Of a stretch of 64,000 nucleotides of DNA, positions 26,405-34,523 are shown piece by piece (the stretch's first letter is position 1; each line of letters begins with the position of its first letter). Both the position numbers and the translations under genes were made by a program. This DNA is from Sporosarcina gallistercoris (GTDB lineage Bacteria; Bacillota; Bacilli; Bacillales_A; Planococcaceae): contig NZ_JACSQY010000003.1 in assembly GCF_014836415.1 (NCBI RefSeq), forward strand, positions 62,001 through 126,000, given 5' to 3'. Under the pieces are notes generated by a model. The model made no database searches. It worked only from the letters and a program-made list of their open reading frames with translations, and was not told where the DNA came from.

Positions 26405-26545
26405 GACTGTAGGTAAACTCCAGAAATCATGGAGGTGCCTGCAGTCTTTTTTTTACAATGGAATTATTATGATAAGTTGATCTTAGCAAAATCAACAGTA
26501 TCTCCAACTATCCCAACTTATAGAGACTTTTTCAGTGACCTCATC
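26405..26545 (+). repeat. Insertion-element relic A upstream of argG
   Basis: GACTGTAGGTAAACTCC at 26405 starts a 77-bp segment that recurs at 27966-28046. It includes a hairpin (ACTCCAGAAATCATGGAG inside GACTGTAG/TGCAGTC arms) followed by a T tract. Here GTTGAT (476-481 of 26 kb) is separated from ATCAAC by only 9 nt, whereas the downstream copy carries a 128-bp GC-rich core between the same words. An ACTTTTTCAGTGACC motif follows at 26526. No gene lies in this 344-nt gap. Confidence 0.75.
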
Positions 26546-26678
26546 TTTTAAGGTGAGTTTTTTGTCTTTCAATAACAATCGTTAATTGAAAATTGAACTG
26601 AATATTTCGCCTATTAAAAGAATCAGTATTTTCTCTTGCATTTGCTCGTCAGCATGTTATTATAAATATACTTTAGGA

Positions 26679-26694
26679 TGTATAAAGATACATA
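26679..26694. promoter_or_regulatory. Possible ArgR box before argG
   Basis: TGTATAAAGATACATA is an AT-rich palindrome (TGTAT/ATACA) about 20 nt before the argG start, just after a TATACT -10 candidate at 26667. ARG boxes have this general form, but a single imperfect match is weak evidence. Confidence 0.3.
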
Positions 26695-26713
26695 AATTAT
26701 GAGAGGGGTTTTT

Positions 26714-27928
26714 ATGATGACGAAGAAAAAAGTGGTATTGGCATATTCAGGAGGACTCGATACATCAGTTGCGGTTCAATGGCTAACTGAGCAAGGTTAT
26801 GCAGTTGTTGCATGTTGTTTGGATGTTGGAGAAGGGAAAGATCTGGATTTCATCCAACAGAAAGCCCTTCAAGTGGGTGCAATCGAGAGCTATGTGATCG
26901 ATGCAAAAGCGGAATTCGCAAAAGATTATGCATTGCTAGCTCTTCAAGCGCGTACGCTCTATGAAGAAAAGTATCCACTGATTTCTGCATTATCCCGTCC
27001 ATTGATTGCAAAAAAACTTGTGGAAGTCGCGCATAAAGAAAATGCAGTGGCAGTAGCCCATGGTTGCACAGGTAAAGGAAACGACCAAGTCCGTTTTGAA
27101 GTAGGCATTAAAGCACTGGATCCGACATTGGAAGTGATTGCACCTGTTCGTGAGTGGAGCTGGTCTCGTGAGGAAGAAATCGCTTATGCAAAAGAACACA
27201 ATATCCCAGTTCCTATCGTGCTGGATAGTCCTTATTCGATTGACCAAAACTTATGGGGCCGCAGTAATGAATGTGGAATTCTAGAGGATCCGTGGGCAGC
27301 TCCGCCTGAAGATGCATATGGACTCACTTCATCCATTGAAGAAGCACCTGATCAGGCGGATATCGTCGAAATCACTTTTAAACAAGGTGTTCCTGTGAGC
27401 TTGGATGGCAAAGCATTTGAGTTGGACCAACTCATCCTTCACTTGAATGAGCTTGCTGGAAAACATGGTGTCGGCCGTATCGACCATGTTGAAAATCGTC
27501 TCGTCGGCATTAAGTCACGTGAAGTCTATGAATGTCCAGGTGCTATGACGTTGATAAAAGCACACAAAGAACTCGAGGACATTACTTTGGTGAAAGAGAC
27601 AGCTCATTTCAAGCCGATCGTTTCTCAAAAGTTGAGTGAACTGATCTACAATGGTCTTTGGTTCTCACCATTACGCAGCGCATTGGAAGCATTCATCAAG
27701 GACACACAGCAAGTAGTGAACGGAACAGTGCGTGTGAAGCTGTTCAAAGGGCATGCGATTGTCGAAGGCCGTAAGTCGGACAACTCGCTCTATGATGAAA
27801 AGCTTGCGACGTATACGTCAGATGACGAATTCGATCAAGCAGCGGCTGTCGGGTTCATCAAACTATGGGGACTGCCAACAGAAGTCCATGCAGCTGTAAA
27901 TAAGCAGCTTGTTTCAACTAAAGCTTAA
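26714..27928 (+). CDS. argG: Argininosuccinate synthase
   Basis: The 404-residue protein is a complete ArgG, which joins citrulline and aspartate using ATP in arginine synthesis. The ATP PP-loop is AYSGGLDTS near the N-terminus; the citrulline/aspartate sites appear as [15 protein letters not shown] and [18 protein letters not shown] precedes tandem ATG codons at 26714 and 26717. Argininosuccinate lyase (argH), normally the next gene in Bacillales, is absent; a terminator and repeat debris follow instead. The lyase must be elsewhere if the pathway is complete. Confidence 0.95.
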   Translation: MMTKKKVVLAYSGGLDTSVAVQWLTEQGYAVVACCLDVGEGKDLDFIQQKALQVGAIESYVIDAKAEFAKDYALLALQARTLYEEKYPLISALSRPLIAKKLVEVAHKENAVAVAHGCTGKGNDQVRFEVGIKALDPTLEVIAPVREWSWSREEEIAYAKEHNIPVPIVLDSPYSIDQNLWGRSNECGILEDPWAAPPEDAYGLTSSIEEAPDQADIVEITFKQGVPVSLDGKAFELDQLILHLNELAGKHGVGRIDHVENRLVGIKSREVYECPGAMTLIKAHKELEDITLVKETAHFKPIVSQKLSELIYNGLWFSPLRSALEAFIKDTQQVVNGTVRVKLFKGHAIVEGRKSDNSLYDEKLATYTSDDEFDQAAAVGFIKLWGLPTEVHAAVNKQLVSTKA

Positions 27929-27930
27929 TT

Positions 27931-27964
27931 GAAAGGACCTTCCTAGCTATGGGAAGGTCCTTTC
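27931..27964 (+). terminator. argG terminator
   Basis: GAAAGGACCTTCC pairs with GGGAAGGTCCTTTC around TAGCTAT. It begins 2 nt after the argG stop. A similar inverted hairpin lies at 28638-28666, beyond the relic. Confidence 0.85.
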
Positions 27965-28040
27965 AGACTGTAGACAAACTCCAGAAATCATGGAGGTGCC
28001 TACAGTCTTTTTTCTTTTACAATGGAATTAACAATGAAAA

Positions 28041-28168
28041 GTTGATTTCCGCTGCGAGCGGACGCTTTCCGAGGGGCTTGCTCTCAGCCGCTTCCCTCGC
28101 TTTGCTCGGTCCAGGGTCTTCGAGCTTCGCTGATCCCTCCGGAGTCGCCGCTCTCCGCTACAATCAAC
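28041..28168 (+). repeat. GC-rich dispersed repeat, copy 2 (128 bp)
   Basis: It starts GTTGATT and ends AATCAAC, with GCGGACGCTTTCCGAGGGGC, CAGGGTCTTCGAGC and GATCCCTCCGGAGTCGCCGC in the same order as copy 1 at 2396-2521. Confidence 0.88.
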
Positions 28169-28192
28169 AAGATCTCCCAAACATCAAATCAG

Positions 28193-28357
28193 ATGATGGA
28201 AATGATGACGAAGAATCAAGTTAATGAACGGGAACAGATGGAAATGCTTACGATCGAACAGGTAGTTTCGCAAGACCAGCTGGTTCGTTAATTAGATGCA
28301 GCTAGTGATTTTTCCTTCATTTATCCATTGGTGAAAGATGTGAATGTCTCATGGTAA
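28193..28357 (+). pseudogene. IS1182-family transposase remnant with internal stop
   Basis: The frame from ATG 28193 reads MTKNQVNEREQMEMLTIEQ and then QDQLVR, a TAA at 28289-28291, and LDAASDFSFIYPLVKD. The piece before the stop and the piece after it together match the N-terminus of IS1182-type transposases (LVRK-x-DAAIDFSFIY); an AAA lysine codon has become TAA. Homology ends at about 28340. It is a different subgroup from the stub at 2655, because the two N-termini differ. Confidence 0.75.
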
Positions 28358-28362
28358 ATTCA

Positions 28363-28545
28363 GTTGATTGAAGTGCAGGACGGCGACTCCTGGGGATCAG
28401 CGAAAGCAAAGCGTTAGGAAGCACGTGTTTTCAAAAAAAAACGGACTGAGCAAAGCGAGGACGATTAATGATGCCTTAATTTTAACGAAGTTCACTAAAA
28501 TACGGCCAAGCCCCCGGAAAGCGCCCGTCCGGAACGGAGATCAAC
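28363..28545 (-). repeat. GC-rich dispersed repeat, copy 3 (inverted, interrupted)
   Basis: Read on the minus strand it contains GCGCTTTCCGGGGGCTTGGC and later GATCCCCAGGAGTCGCCG, matching copies 1 and 2. About 55 nt of unrelated AT-rich sequence interrupts the middle. With copy 2 it forms a large inverted pair around the transposase remnant. Confidence 0.78.
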
Positions 28546-28585
28546 TGCCTGTTATCCTTCATTTTCAAAGGCAATGATCTAAAAA

Positions 28586-28627
28586 GACAAAAGGGTGGGA
28601 AATCAACTGATTCCCAATCCTTTTGTC
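28586..28627. terminator. Right-end hairpin of the relic
   Basis: GACAAAAGGGTGGGAA pairs with TTCCCAATCCTTTTGTC. Read on the minus strand a T tract follows, so it could act as a terminator in that direction. Confidence 0.55.
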
Positions 28628-28637
28628 TACAGTCTCT

Positions 28638-28666
28638 ACCTTCCCGGCCATGGGAAGGTCTTTTTC
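28638..28666. terminator. Terminator of hisJ
   Basis: ACCTTCCC pairs with GGGAAGGT around GGCCAT, with a T run on the plus strand. It lies just beyond the hisJ stop (28670). On the minus strand the tail is TAGAG rather than a T tract, so its effect on hisJ is uncertain. Confidence 0.45.
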
Positions 28667-28669
28667 TGA

Positions 28670-29470
28670 TTAACGTAGTAATTTCTCAATAGAATGGAAT
28701 TGAGGTTCTCCCTTGTCATAGGTCGCGATGAAGCGGAATCCGATATCGGAAGCGAGCTGGAGGCTTTTTCGAATGTCGAAACCGACATCAAGCGGTTTGT
28801 GGGCATCGGAACCGATCGTTAAGATTTCACCGCCACAGGCTTTATACAATTCAAGGATATCTGGGCTGGGCATTGCAGTAGGTAAGCCGTATCGCACACC
28901 AGATGTATTCATCTCAATTCCTTTCCCTCGAGGAATGATTTCGTTAAAAATTTCTTTTAAGCAAGCAAGGAAATCCTGGGATGGTACTTGTTTTGCATAC
29001 CGTTTAATAAGATCCACGTGACCTAACACACTGTACGCGTCAAACTTGCGTATGCAACGAAGCAACTCTTGATAGTACGCGGTAAAAGCACCTTCAAGCG
29101 TTCGGTTTTCAAAAATAGCCCCGAAATGTAAATCTTGTTTTTCAACAGTATGAAGCGAACAAATAACAAAGTCGAACTGCTCATCTTGAATCAGCTTTGT
29201 ATATCGATCGAGCAAGTGAGGCTGAACTCCAATCTCCACTCCGCGTTTCACTTGAATTTCATTTCCCCGGCGTTCTCGTAAAGACTCAATTTTTTCCTTG
29301 TATGCTTGCTGATCAAATTCAAAGACGAAATTCCTATCGGGATAATCATAGTCAACATGATCTGTAATGCAGATTTCGGTAAGCCCTTTCTGAATGGCGG
29401 ATTGTATCATATCCTCAGGTGAAACCTCACAATCCGCTGAAAATGAGGTGTGCATATGATAATCGAACAT
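28670..29470 (-). CDS. hisJ: Histidinol-phosphate phosphatase (PHP type)
   Basis: The 266-residue PHP-domain enzyme begins FDYHMHTSFSADCE, the first metal-binding HxH motif; ITDHVDYDYPDRN, GVEIGVQP, VICSLHTVE, VLGHVDLIKRY and TIGSDAHKP supply the other metal ligands. It hydrolyses histidinol phosphate, the penultimate step of histidine synthesis, and is the Firmicutes alternative to the HAD-type HisB phosphatase domain. It is divergent from the his operon, whose hisB lacks a phosphatase domain, so the two complement each other. Confidence 0.92.
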   Translation of the reverse strand: MFDYHMHTSFSADCEVSPEDMIQSAIQKGLTEICITDHVDYDYPDRNFVFEFDQQAYKEKIESLRERRGNEIQVKRGVEIGVQPHLLDRYTKLIQDEQFDFVICSLHTVEKQDLHFGAIFENRTLEGAFTAYYQELLRCIRKFDAYSVLGHVDLIKRYAKQVPSQDFLACLKEIFNEIIPRGKGIEMNTSGVRYGLPTAMPSPDILELYKACGGEILTIGSDAHKPLDVGFDIRKSLQLASDIGFRFIATYDKGEPQFHSIEKLLR

Positions 29471-29491
29471 AATATGAAAACTCCTTTCTGG

Positions 29492-29520
29492 TTGACATTT
29501 CTTAATTGTCTATTTATAGT
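29492..29520 (+). promoter_or_regulatory. Sigma-A promoter of the his operon
   Basis: TTGACA (29492-29497) and TATAGT (29515-29520) are 17 nt apart. The leader is only about 40 nt, leaving no room for a T-box or attenuator. Confidence 0.8.
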
Positions 29521-29569
29521 ACTAGATAACTTCATTGTAGTAAAGTGATAAAGTGAAAGGGGTGCTAGT

Positions 29570-30532
29570 TTGAGTAATCCATTCCAATCTGCAGAAGAAG
29601 AATTTGAAATACGTGAAGTCTTTCGGAACTCTTTTTTACCGAAAGGGTATCGCGAAGTCAATTTGCCGGTTCTAGAGAGTTATGAAACATATGAATCACT
29701 TAAAACCATTCAAAGTCGTAAAAGTCTTCTGAAGCTGATCGATCAAACAGGAGATATTCTCGTTTTGCGACCCGACGTTACGATTCCTCTCATGCGTGAA
29801 CTTGCAACATCAGTTGAAAACTTAAGTGAAGAAGTCAGGTGCTGGTATGTGCAATCCGTCTTTCGTCAATCGGAGGATCGCGCTATTCCGACTGAACAGA
29901 GGCAAGCGGGAGTCGAGCTTTTCGGAAAACAATCTGCAGAAAATGACGCTGAGGTGATTATACTTGCTTGTCTAGCGCTGACTGAACTAGGACTCCATGA
30001 GTTTAAAATTGAACTGGGGCATGCGGGGATTTTACATGAACTGAATCGTATCCTTCACTTGACTGAAGAGGAACGCCTTCAAGTGAAGTCTCTCATTCAA
30101 ATGAAAAACAGCAGTGAGCTGGCAAACTTTTTAAAACAAAATGATGTAGAAGAAGCAACGAGAGAATTGCTTCTTGAAACAGTTTTCTCATATGGGGAAG
30201 CCGCGTCGGTTTTCGACCGTTTTCGAGAAATTCCATTGAACAAGCAGATGTCTCCTATCATTCAACATATCGAAAAGGTTTTTGAATTAGTCGTTGCTTC
30301 AGGGTACGGAAATCATGTCACAGTCGACCTCGGCATGGTCAACGAAATGGACTATTATTCCGGAATCCAGTTTCAAGGATTCAGCACTTCAATCGGAAGA
30401 CCATTACTGATGGGAGGGCGTTATGACGAGGTGAGTCAGAAATTCGGAGCCCAGTTACCGGCAGTTGGATTCGCTTGTGATGTGGAAGCGATCTTCATGG
30501 CTAAAAGTAACAAGTCTAGACAGGCTGAATGA
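29570..30532 (+). CDS. hisZ: ATP phosphoribosyltransferase regulatory subunit
   Basis: The 320-residue HisZ is a class-II histidyl-tRNA-synthetase-like protein without aminoacylation activity. It keeps the class-II fold motifs (VLRPDVTIPLMR, WYVQSVFRQSEDR, MDYYSGIQFQGFS, MGGRYDEVSQKFG) but lacks the synthetase C-terminal anticodon domain. It activates and makes histidine-sensitive the short HisG encoded next. The start is a TTG with GAAAGGGG 7 nt upstream. It is the first gene of the his operon. Confidence 0.93.
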   Translation: MSNPFQSAEEEFEIREVFRNSFLPKGYREVNLPVLESYETYESLKTIQSRKSLLKLIDQTGDILVLRPDVTIPLMRELATSVENLSEEVRCWYVQSVFRQSEDRAIPTEQRQAGVELFGKQSAENDAEVIILACLALTELGLHEFKIELGHAGILHELNRILHLTEEERLQVKSLIQMKNSSELANFLKQNDVEEATRELLLETVFSYGEAASVFDRFREIPLNKQMSPIIQHIEKVFELVVASGYGNHVTVDLGMVNEMDYYSGIQFQGFSTSIGRPLLMGGRYDEVSQKFGAQLPAVGFACDVEAIFMAKSNKSRQAE

Positions 30533-30547
30533 AGGAGATGAAGGAAG

Positions 30548-31201
30548 ATGGAACCGATGAAAATTGCTGTCGCGAAAGGAAGAATTGCAGAAACAGCGAG
30601 AGAACTTTTGTCTGAAGGCGGAATCGCTTTTCCAGACACATTATATGATGAGCGGAAGCTACTCATTAATAGTATAGATGGAAACTATCAACTGTTATTT
30701 GTAAAGGCATCTGATGTCCCGACTTACATAGAGAAAGGGGCAGCCGATATCGGTATCGTCGGGAAGGATACGATCATGGAAGATGGAAAAGACGTCTACG
30801 AGCTGCAGGATTTAGGATTCGGGAGTTGTCAGTTAGTCGTTGCTGGATTCCCCGGCAGTTTCCCCGAAGACACGAAATCGTTGACGGTTGCGACCAAATA
30901 TCCCAGTATTGCCAAAACTTATTTCGATAAAGAAGGAATTCGTACTGAAATCAGCCGCTTGAACGGTTCAATTGAACTTGCACCGATAGCAGGTCTATCA
31001 GAGGTCATAGTCGACATTGTCGAAACGGGTTCAACCCTTCGCGATAACGGATTGGTTATCTTAAGGGAAATCGCGAAAGTGAGTGCGCGCGTCATTGTGA
31101 ATAAAGCGAGTTATGCTACAAAAAATATTGAAGTTAAGCAATGTATTGAACTGTTGAAGAAAGGAGTGGATGACCGTCGTGCAGATAATCACAACGCGTG
31201 A
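30548..31201 (+). CDS. hisG: ATP phosphoribosyltransferase catalytic subunit (short form)
   Basis: The 217-residue protein is a short HisG, lacking the C-terminal ACT-like domain and therefore needing HisZ. Landmarks are IAVAKGRIAE at the N-terminus, GAADIGIVGKDTIMED, and the PRPP-binding VDIVETGSTLRDNGL. It catalyses the first step of histidine synthesis. Start 30548 or the ATG nine nt later are both possible. Its end overlaps hisD by 32 nt. Confidence 0.94.
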   Translation: MEPMKIAVAKGRIAETARELLSEGGIAFPDTLYDERKLLINSIDGNYQLLFVKASDVPTYIEKGAADIGIVGKDTIMEDGKDVYELQDLGFGSCQLVVAGFPGSFPEDTKSLTVATKYPSIAKTYFDKEGIRTEISRLNGSIELAPIAGLSEVIVDIVETGSTLRDNGLVILREIAKVSARVIVNKASYATKNIEVKQCIELLKKGVDDRRADNHNA

Positions 31202-32456
31202 GCAATTGAAACAGCGAATGGCACGAAAGTCGTCTGTTTCTTCTGTTGAGCCGGCGGTCAGATCGATTCTAGACGAGGTCAAACAGTTCAAAGATGCAGC
31301 ACTTCTAGACTTAACCGAACGTTTTGATGGCGTTCAGTTACAAACACTCCGGGTATCTGAACAAGAAATCGAAGATGCTTATCAGGAGGTGTCCTCCACC
31401 TTACTTCAGGCACTTAGAGACGCAAAAGGACGTATTCAGCTTTTTCACGAACAGCAGAAAGAAGAGAGTTGGCGCATTGAGCCTGAAGAGGGCGTCTATT
31501 TGGGACAACAAGTACGCCCTCTCTCATCTGCAGGGATATATATTCCGGGAGGGAAAGCTTCTTACCCATCCACAGTATTGATGAACGCACTCCCTGCGAA
31601 AATAGCAGGTGTAAAGCGTCTCGTCCTCACAACACCGCCCCAACCGGACGGAACTGTCAATGCTGCTGTTCTTGTGGCAGCGGATCTATGCGGGGTTGAC
31701 GAGATTTACAAGGTCGGTGGCGCACAAGCGATTGCCGCCCTTGCGTATGGTACAGAGACGATCCGACCTGTACACAAAATCACAGGTCCTGGAAATGCTT
31801 ACGTGGCATGTGCAAAAAAGCTTGTGTTTGGTCACGTTTCAATCGATATGATTGCCGGGCCAAGTGAAGTATGTATTTGGGCAGACGGACAATCCAATAT
31901 AACATTCGTCGCCGCCGATCTGCTTGCGCAAGCTGAGCATGATGAAGACGCGATGGCTTGTTGTCTTGTACCTTCCTTAAAGTATGCAAACGCACTTTCT
32001 GAGGAGGTCTATAGGCAATTGGAGCTCATGGAACGAAAAGAAATCGCGGAAAAGTCCATCCAAGCAAATGGCTGGATCGCTGTTGTGGAAATTGAAGACG
32101 AGACGATTGAGATCATTAATGAACTCGCACCCGAACATTTAGAAATCCTGACAGCTGATCCAGAAAGCAGACTAGACGACATCGAGCATGCTGGCGCAAT
32201 TTTTCTCGGAGCATTCTCGCCGGAAGCACTCGGAGATTATATGGCCGGACCGAACCATACTCTGCCGACAAGTGGGACTGCAAAGTTTTCATCGCCATTA
32301 GGTGTGTATGATTTCGTCAAAAAGACGAGCATTATCCGATATAGCGAGGAAGCACTTGGACACGTTTCAGAACAAATAATTGAACTAGCGAAAACTGAAA
32401 GATTGCAAGGCCATGCACAAGCCATTCGAGTCAGGGCAGGGGAGGAATCCAGATGA
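31170..32456 (+). CDS. hisD: Histidinol dehydrogenase
   Basis: The 428-residue enzyme oxidises histidinol to histidine in two NAD-dependent steps. Family signatures are GIYIPGGKASYPSTVLMNAL, GNAYVACAKKLVFG, IAGPSEVCIWADG, LLAQAEHDEDA (zinc ligands), NELAPEHLEI and GPNHTLPTSGTAKFSS. The ATG at 31170 lies 3 nt after AAAGGAG; a GTG nine nt later is a possible alternative. It overlaps hisG by 32 nt and hisB by 4 nt, implying translational coupling. Confidence 0.95.
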   Translation: MTVVQIITTREQLKQRMARKSSVSSVEPAVRSILDEVKQFKDAALLDLTERFDGVQLQTLRVSEQEIEDAYQEVSSTLLQALRDAKGRIQLFHEQQKEESWRIEPEEGVYLGQQVRPLSSAGIYIPGGKASYPSTVLMNALPAKIAGVKRLVLTTPPQPDGTVNAAVLVAADLCGVDEIYKVGGAQAIAALAYGTETIRPVHKITGPGNAYVACAKKLVFGHVSIDMIAGPSEVCIWADGQSNITFVAADLLAQAEHDEDAMACCLVPSLKYANALSEEVYRQLELMERKEIAEKSIQANGWIAVVEIEDETIEIINELAPEHLEILTADPESRLDDIEHAGAIFLGAFSPEALGDYMAGPNHTLPTSGTAKFSSPLGVYDFVKKTSIIRYSEEALGHVSEQIIELAKTERLQGHAQAIRVRAGEESR

Positions 32457-33034
32457 GGACGTCGACAATTGAACGGAAAACTGCTGAAACGGATATCTCC
32501 ATGCAGTTAGTGTTAGATGGTTCAGGAAAAAGTGACATCAATACAGGAGTTGGTTTTTTCAATCATATGCTTATTCTTACGACTATGCATGGAGGCATCG
32601 ATTTACAAGTGACATGTAATGGGGATCTGGAAACGGACCAGCACCATAGTGTGGAAGATGTCGGAATCGCTCTAGGCACTGCTTTTAAAGAGGCGATTGG
32701 AACAAAAGAAAGCATTGAACGCTATGCATCCGTGACAGTTCCGATGGATGAAGCGTTAGCTGAAGTATCGATGGATATTAGTGGGAGATCGTTTCTCGTT
32801 TATAACGTATCAGGATTGAAGGATAAAATCGGGGCATTCGATACCGAACTAGCTGAAGAATTCTTTCTCGCATTTACCCGTCATGCAGAGGTGACGCTTC
32901 ATATCAACTTACAGTATGGGAAAAACAGTCACCACATATTAGAATCCATTTTCAAAGGATTTGGCCGTGCAATCCGGGTCGCTGCCGCTAAGAATGGACG
33001 ACAAGGAATTCCCTCAACAAAAGGCATGTTGTAA
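32453..33034 (+). CDS. hisB: Imidazoleglycerol-phosphate dehydratase
   Basis: The 193-residue monofunctional dehydratase has the repeated metal-binding motifs HHSVEDVGIALG and HHILESIFKGFGRAIR plus the typical GVGFFNHML start. No HAD phosphatase domain is fused, consistent with the separate hisJ. It overlaps hisD by 4 nt. Only 25 nt separate it from hisA; in most Bacillales hisH lies here. Confidence 0.95.
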   Translation: MRTSTIERKTAETDISMQLVLDGSGKSDINTGVGFFNHMLILTTMHGGIDLQVTCNGDLETDQHHSVEDVGIALGTAFKEAIGTKESIERYASVTVPMDEALAEVSMDISGRSFLVYNVSGLKDKIGAFDTELAEEFFLAFTRHAEVTLHINLQYGKNSHHILESIFKGFGRAIRVAAAKNGRQGIPSTKGML

Positions 33035-33059
33035 TGATGGAGGAAAGGGGAGGTATTGA

Positions 33060-33770
33060 ATGATTCTATTTCCAGCAATCGATATTCAAAATGGAAAGTG
33101 TGTACGTTTAGTCCAAGGAGATTTTAAACAAGAAACCATCTATCATGACTCGCCGCTTGAAGTCGGAAAAAAGTGGCTTGACCAAGGGGCTGAATGGCTG
33201 CATGTAGTCGACCTGGATGGCGCTAAAACGGGTCAATCCGTGAATCGTGAAGCGATTATTGAACTTGCAAACACCTTGCAGCTGCCAATCCAAGTGGGTG
33301 GAGGCATTCGTACTATCGAAGCGATCGAAGATTATTTATCCAATGGAGTCGAACGGATCATTCTCGGGACATCGGCTATAAAGGATCCCGACTTGTTGAA
33401 GCAAGCGGTTACCCGATATGGTAAACGGATTGCTGTTTCCGTAGATGCTAAAAATGGAAAACCGACGACAGCTGGCTGGACAGAAGATTCAACAACAGAT
33501 GTGTCGACGTTAGTACGAGAGCTGGAACAGGCAGGGGTCCAAACCATCATCTATACAGACATAGCGAAAGATGGGATGCTCGCAGGACCTAATTTTGAAG
33601 AGCTTCAAAGTTTACAGAAAGAAACAGAGATGGATATTATCGCTTCAGGAGGCGTCACGACTGTAAGGGATATTGAAAAACTACAACAGGAATCCCTGTA
33701 TGGAGCCATTGTCGGAAAAGCAATCTATGAAAACGGAACACGATTCCAAGAAATGATGGAGGTTTTATAA
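33060..33770 (+). CDS. hisA: ProFAR isomerase
   Basis: The 236-residue (beta/alpha)8 isomerase has catalytic D8 (PAIDIQNGKCVRL) and D129 (SVDAKNG), the phosphate loops QVGGGIRT and ASGGVT, and IYTDIAKDGMLAGPN. It converts ProFAR to PRFAR, the substrate of imidazole glycerol phosphate synthase. GGGGAGG precedes the ATG. It directly follows hisB and directly precedes hisF without a gap. Confidence 0.94.
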   Translation: MILFPAIDIQNGKCVRLVQGDFKQETIYHDSPLEVGKKWLDQGAEWLHVVDLDGAKTGQSVNREAIIELANTLQLPIQVGGGIRTIEAIEDYLSNGVERIILGTSAIKDPDLLKQAVTRYGKRIAVSVDAKNGKPTTAGWTEDSTTDVSTLVRELEQAGVQTIIYTDIAKDGMLAGPNFEELQSLQKETEMDIIASGGVTTVRDIEKLQQESLYGAIVGKAIYENGTRFQEMMEVL

Positions 33771-34523
33771 ATGACTAGAAGAAAAATTATTGCCTGTCTG
33801 GATATCGATAATCGACGTGTTGTGAAAGGGAAGAAGTTCCAAGACGTAAAAGAATTAGGGGATCCTTTAGAGCTTGCGAAAAAGTACGAAGCAGAAGGCG
33901 CGGATGAATTAGTATTTTACGATATCTCTGCTTCAGTTCAACAACGCGGCATGTTTCTGGATTTGATCCGCCAGATTGGTGAAAGCATTGAAATTCCCTT
34001 CATTGTTGGTGGTGGGATCCAAACACTTTCGGACGTGGAACTTGCAATCGAAGCGGGAGCGGACAAAGTCTCCATAAACAGTGGAGCACTGAAAAATCCT
34101 GACTTACTTCGTGAAGCATCTGAGCGCTATGGTTCCAGCAGAATCATGTTGTCCATGGACGTCAGTCAATCTGAATCGGGTCAATGGACGGTATTTGCTA
34201 AAGCAGGTAATGAAGATACGGGAATGGATGCAATAGAATGGGCGAAAGAGGCTGAGCGGCTAGGTGCAGGGGAGATTGTTGTAAATTGTATCGATGAGGA
34301 CGGAATGAGAAATGGATATAATCTGGAGCTCACAAGCTTGGTCGCAAATTCTGTTTCGATTCCGATTGTTGCAAGCGGAGGCGCAGGGAGTGCGCAGCAT
34401 ATCCGAGATGTATTTGAACAAACAAATGCTCAATCAGCACTCGTAGCCTCTGTTTTGCATTTCGGGATTGTGTCTTTAGACGACCTTCAACAAGTAGTTA
34501 AAGAGGGTTCTTATGGGGACTGA
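33771..34523 (+). CDS. hisF: Imidazole glycerol phosphate synthase cyclase subunit, divergent
   Basis: The 250-residue HisF keeps catalytic D11 ([11 protein letters not shown]) and D130 (LSMDVS), the FIVGGGIQ phosphate loop and gate residues D45/E46, K99 and E168. Residue 5, the arginine of the ammonia gate, is lysine. The phosphate-binding segment normally reading LTS-(I/M)DRDGTK-x-GYD is [14 protein letters not shown] here. HisF makes imidazole glycerol phosphate and AICAR from PRFAR with ammonia delivered by the glutaminase HisH. No hisH is in this operon or elsewhere in the window, so ammonia supply is an open question. Confidence 0.9.
   Translation: MTRRKIIACLDIDNRRVVKGKKFQDVKELGDPLELAKKYEAEGADELVFYDISASVQQRGMFLDLIRQIGESIEIPFIVGGGIQTLSDVELAIEAGADKVSINSGALKNPDLLREASERYGSSRIMLSMDVSQSESGQWTVFAKAGNEDTGMDAIEWAKEAERLGAGEIVVNCIDEDGMRNGYNLELTSLVANSVSIPIVASGGAGSAQHIRDVFEQTNAQSALVASVLHFGIVSLDDLQQVVKEGSYGD

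Larger units (their letters stand above)
27966..28634. mobile_element. Decayed IS1182-like element with nested GC-rich repeats
   Basis: The segment is bounded by inverted GACTGTAGACAAA (27966-27978 and 28622-28634). Inside, in order, are a left-end hairpin shared with relic A (to 28046), GC-rich core copy 2 (28041-28168), a transposase N-terminal remnant with a stop (28193-28357), core copy 3 in inverse orientation (28363-28545) and a right-end hairpin (28586-28627). Two similar terminators flank it. It reads as an internally deleted insertion sequence invaded by the GC-rich repeat; the terminal repeats and family are inferred. There is no intact gene in these 741 nt. Confidence 0.6.

Noticed and set aside
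27949..28224. Open frame of 91 codons after argG
   Set aside because: It reads through the terminator, the relic hairpin and the GC-rich repeat, has no RBS and no protein-like composition.
29521..29569. T-box or attenuator in the his leader
   Set aside because: The leader between promoter and hisZ is about 40 nt, too short for such a structure.
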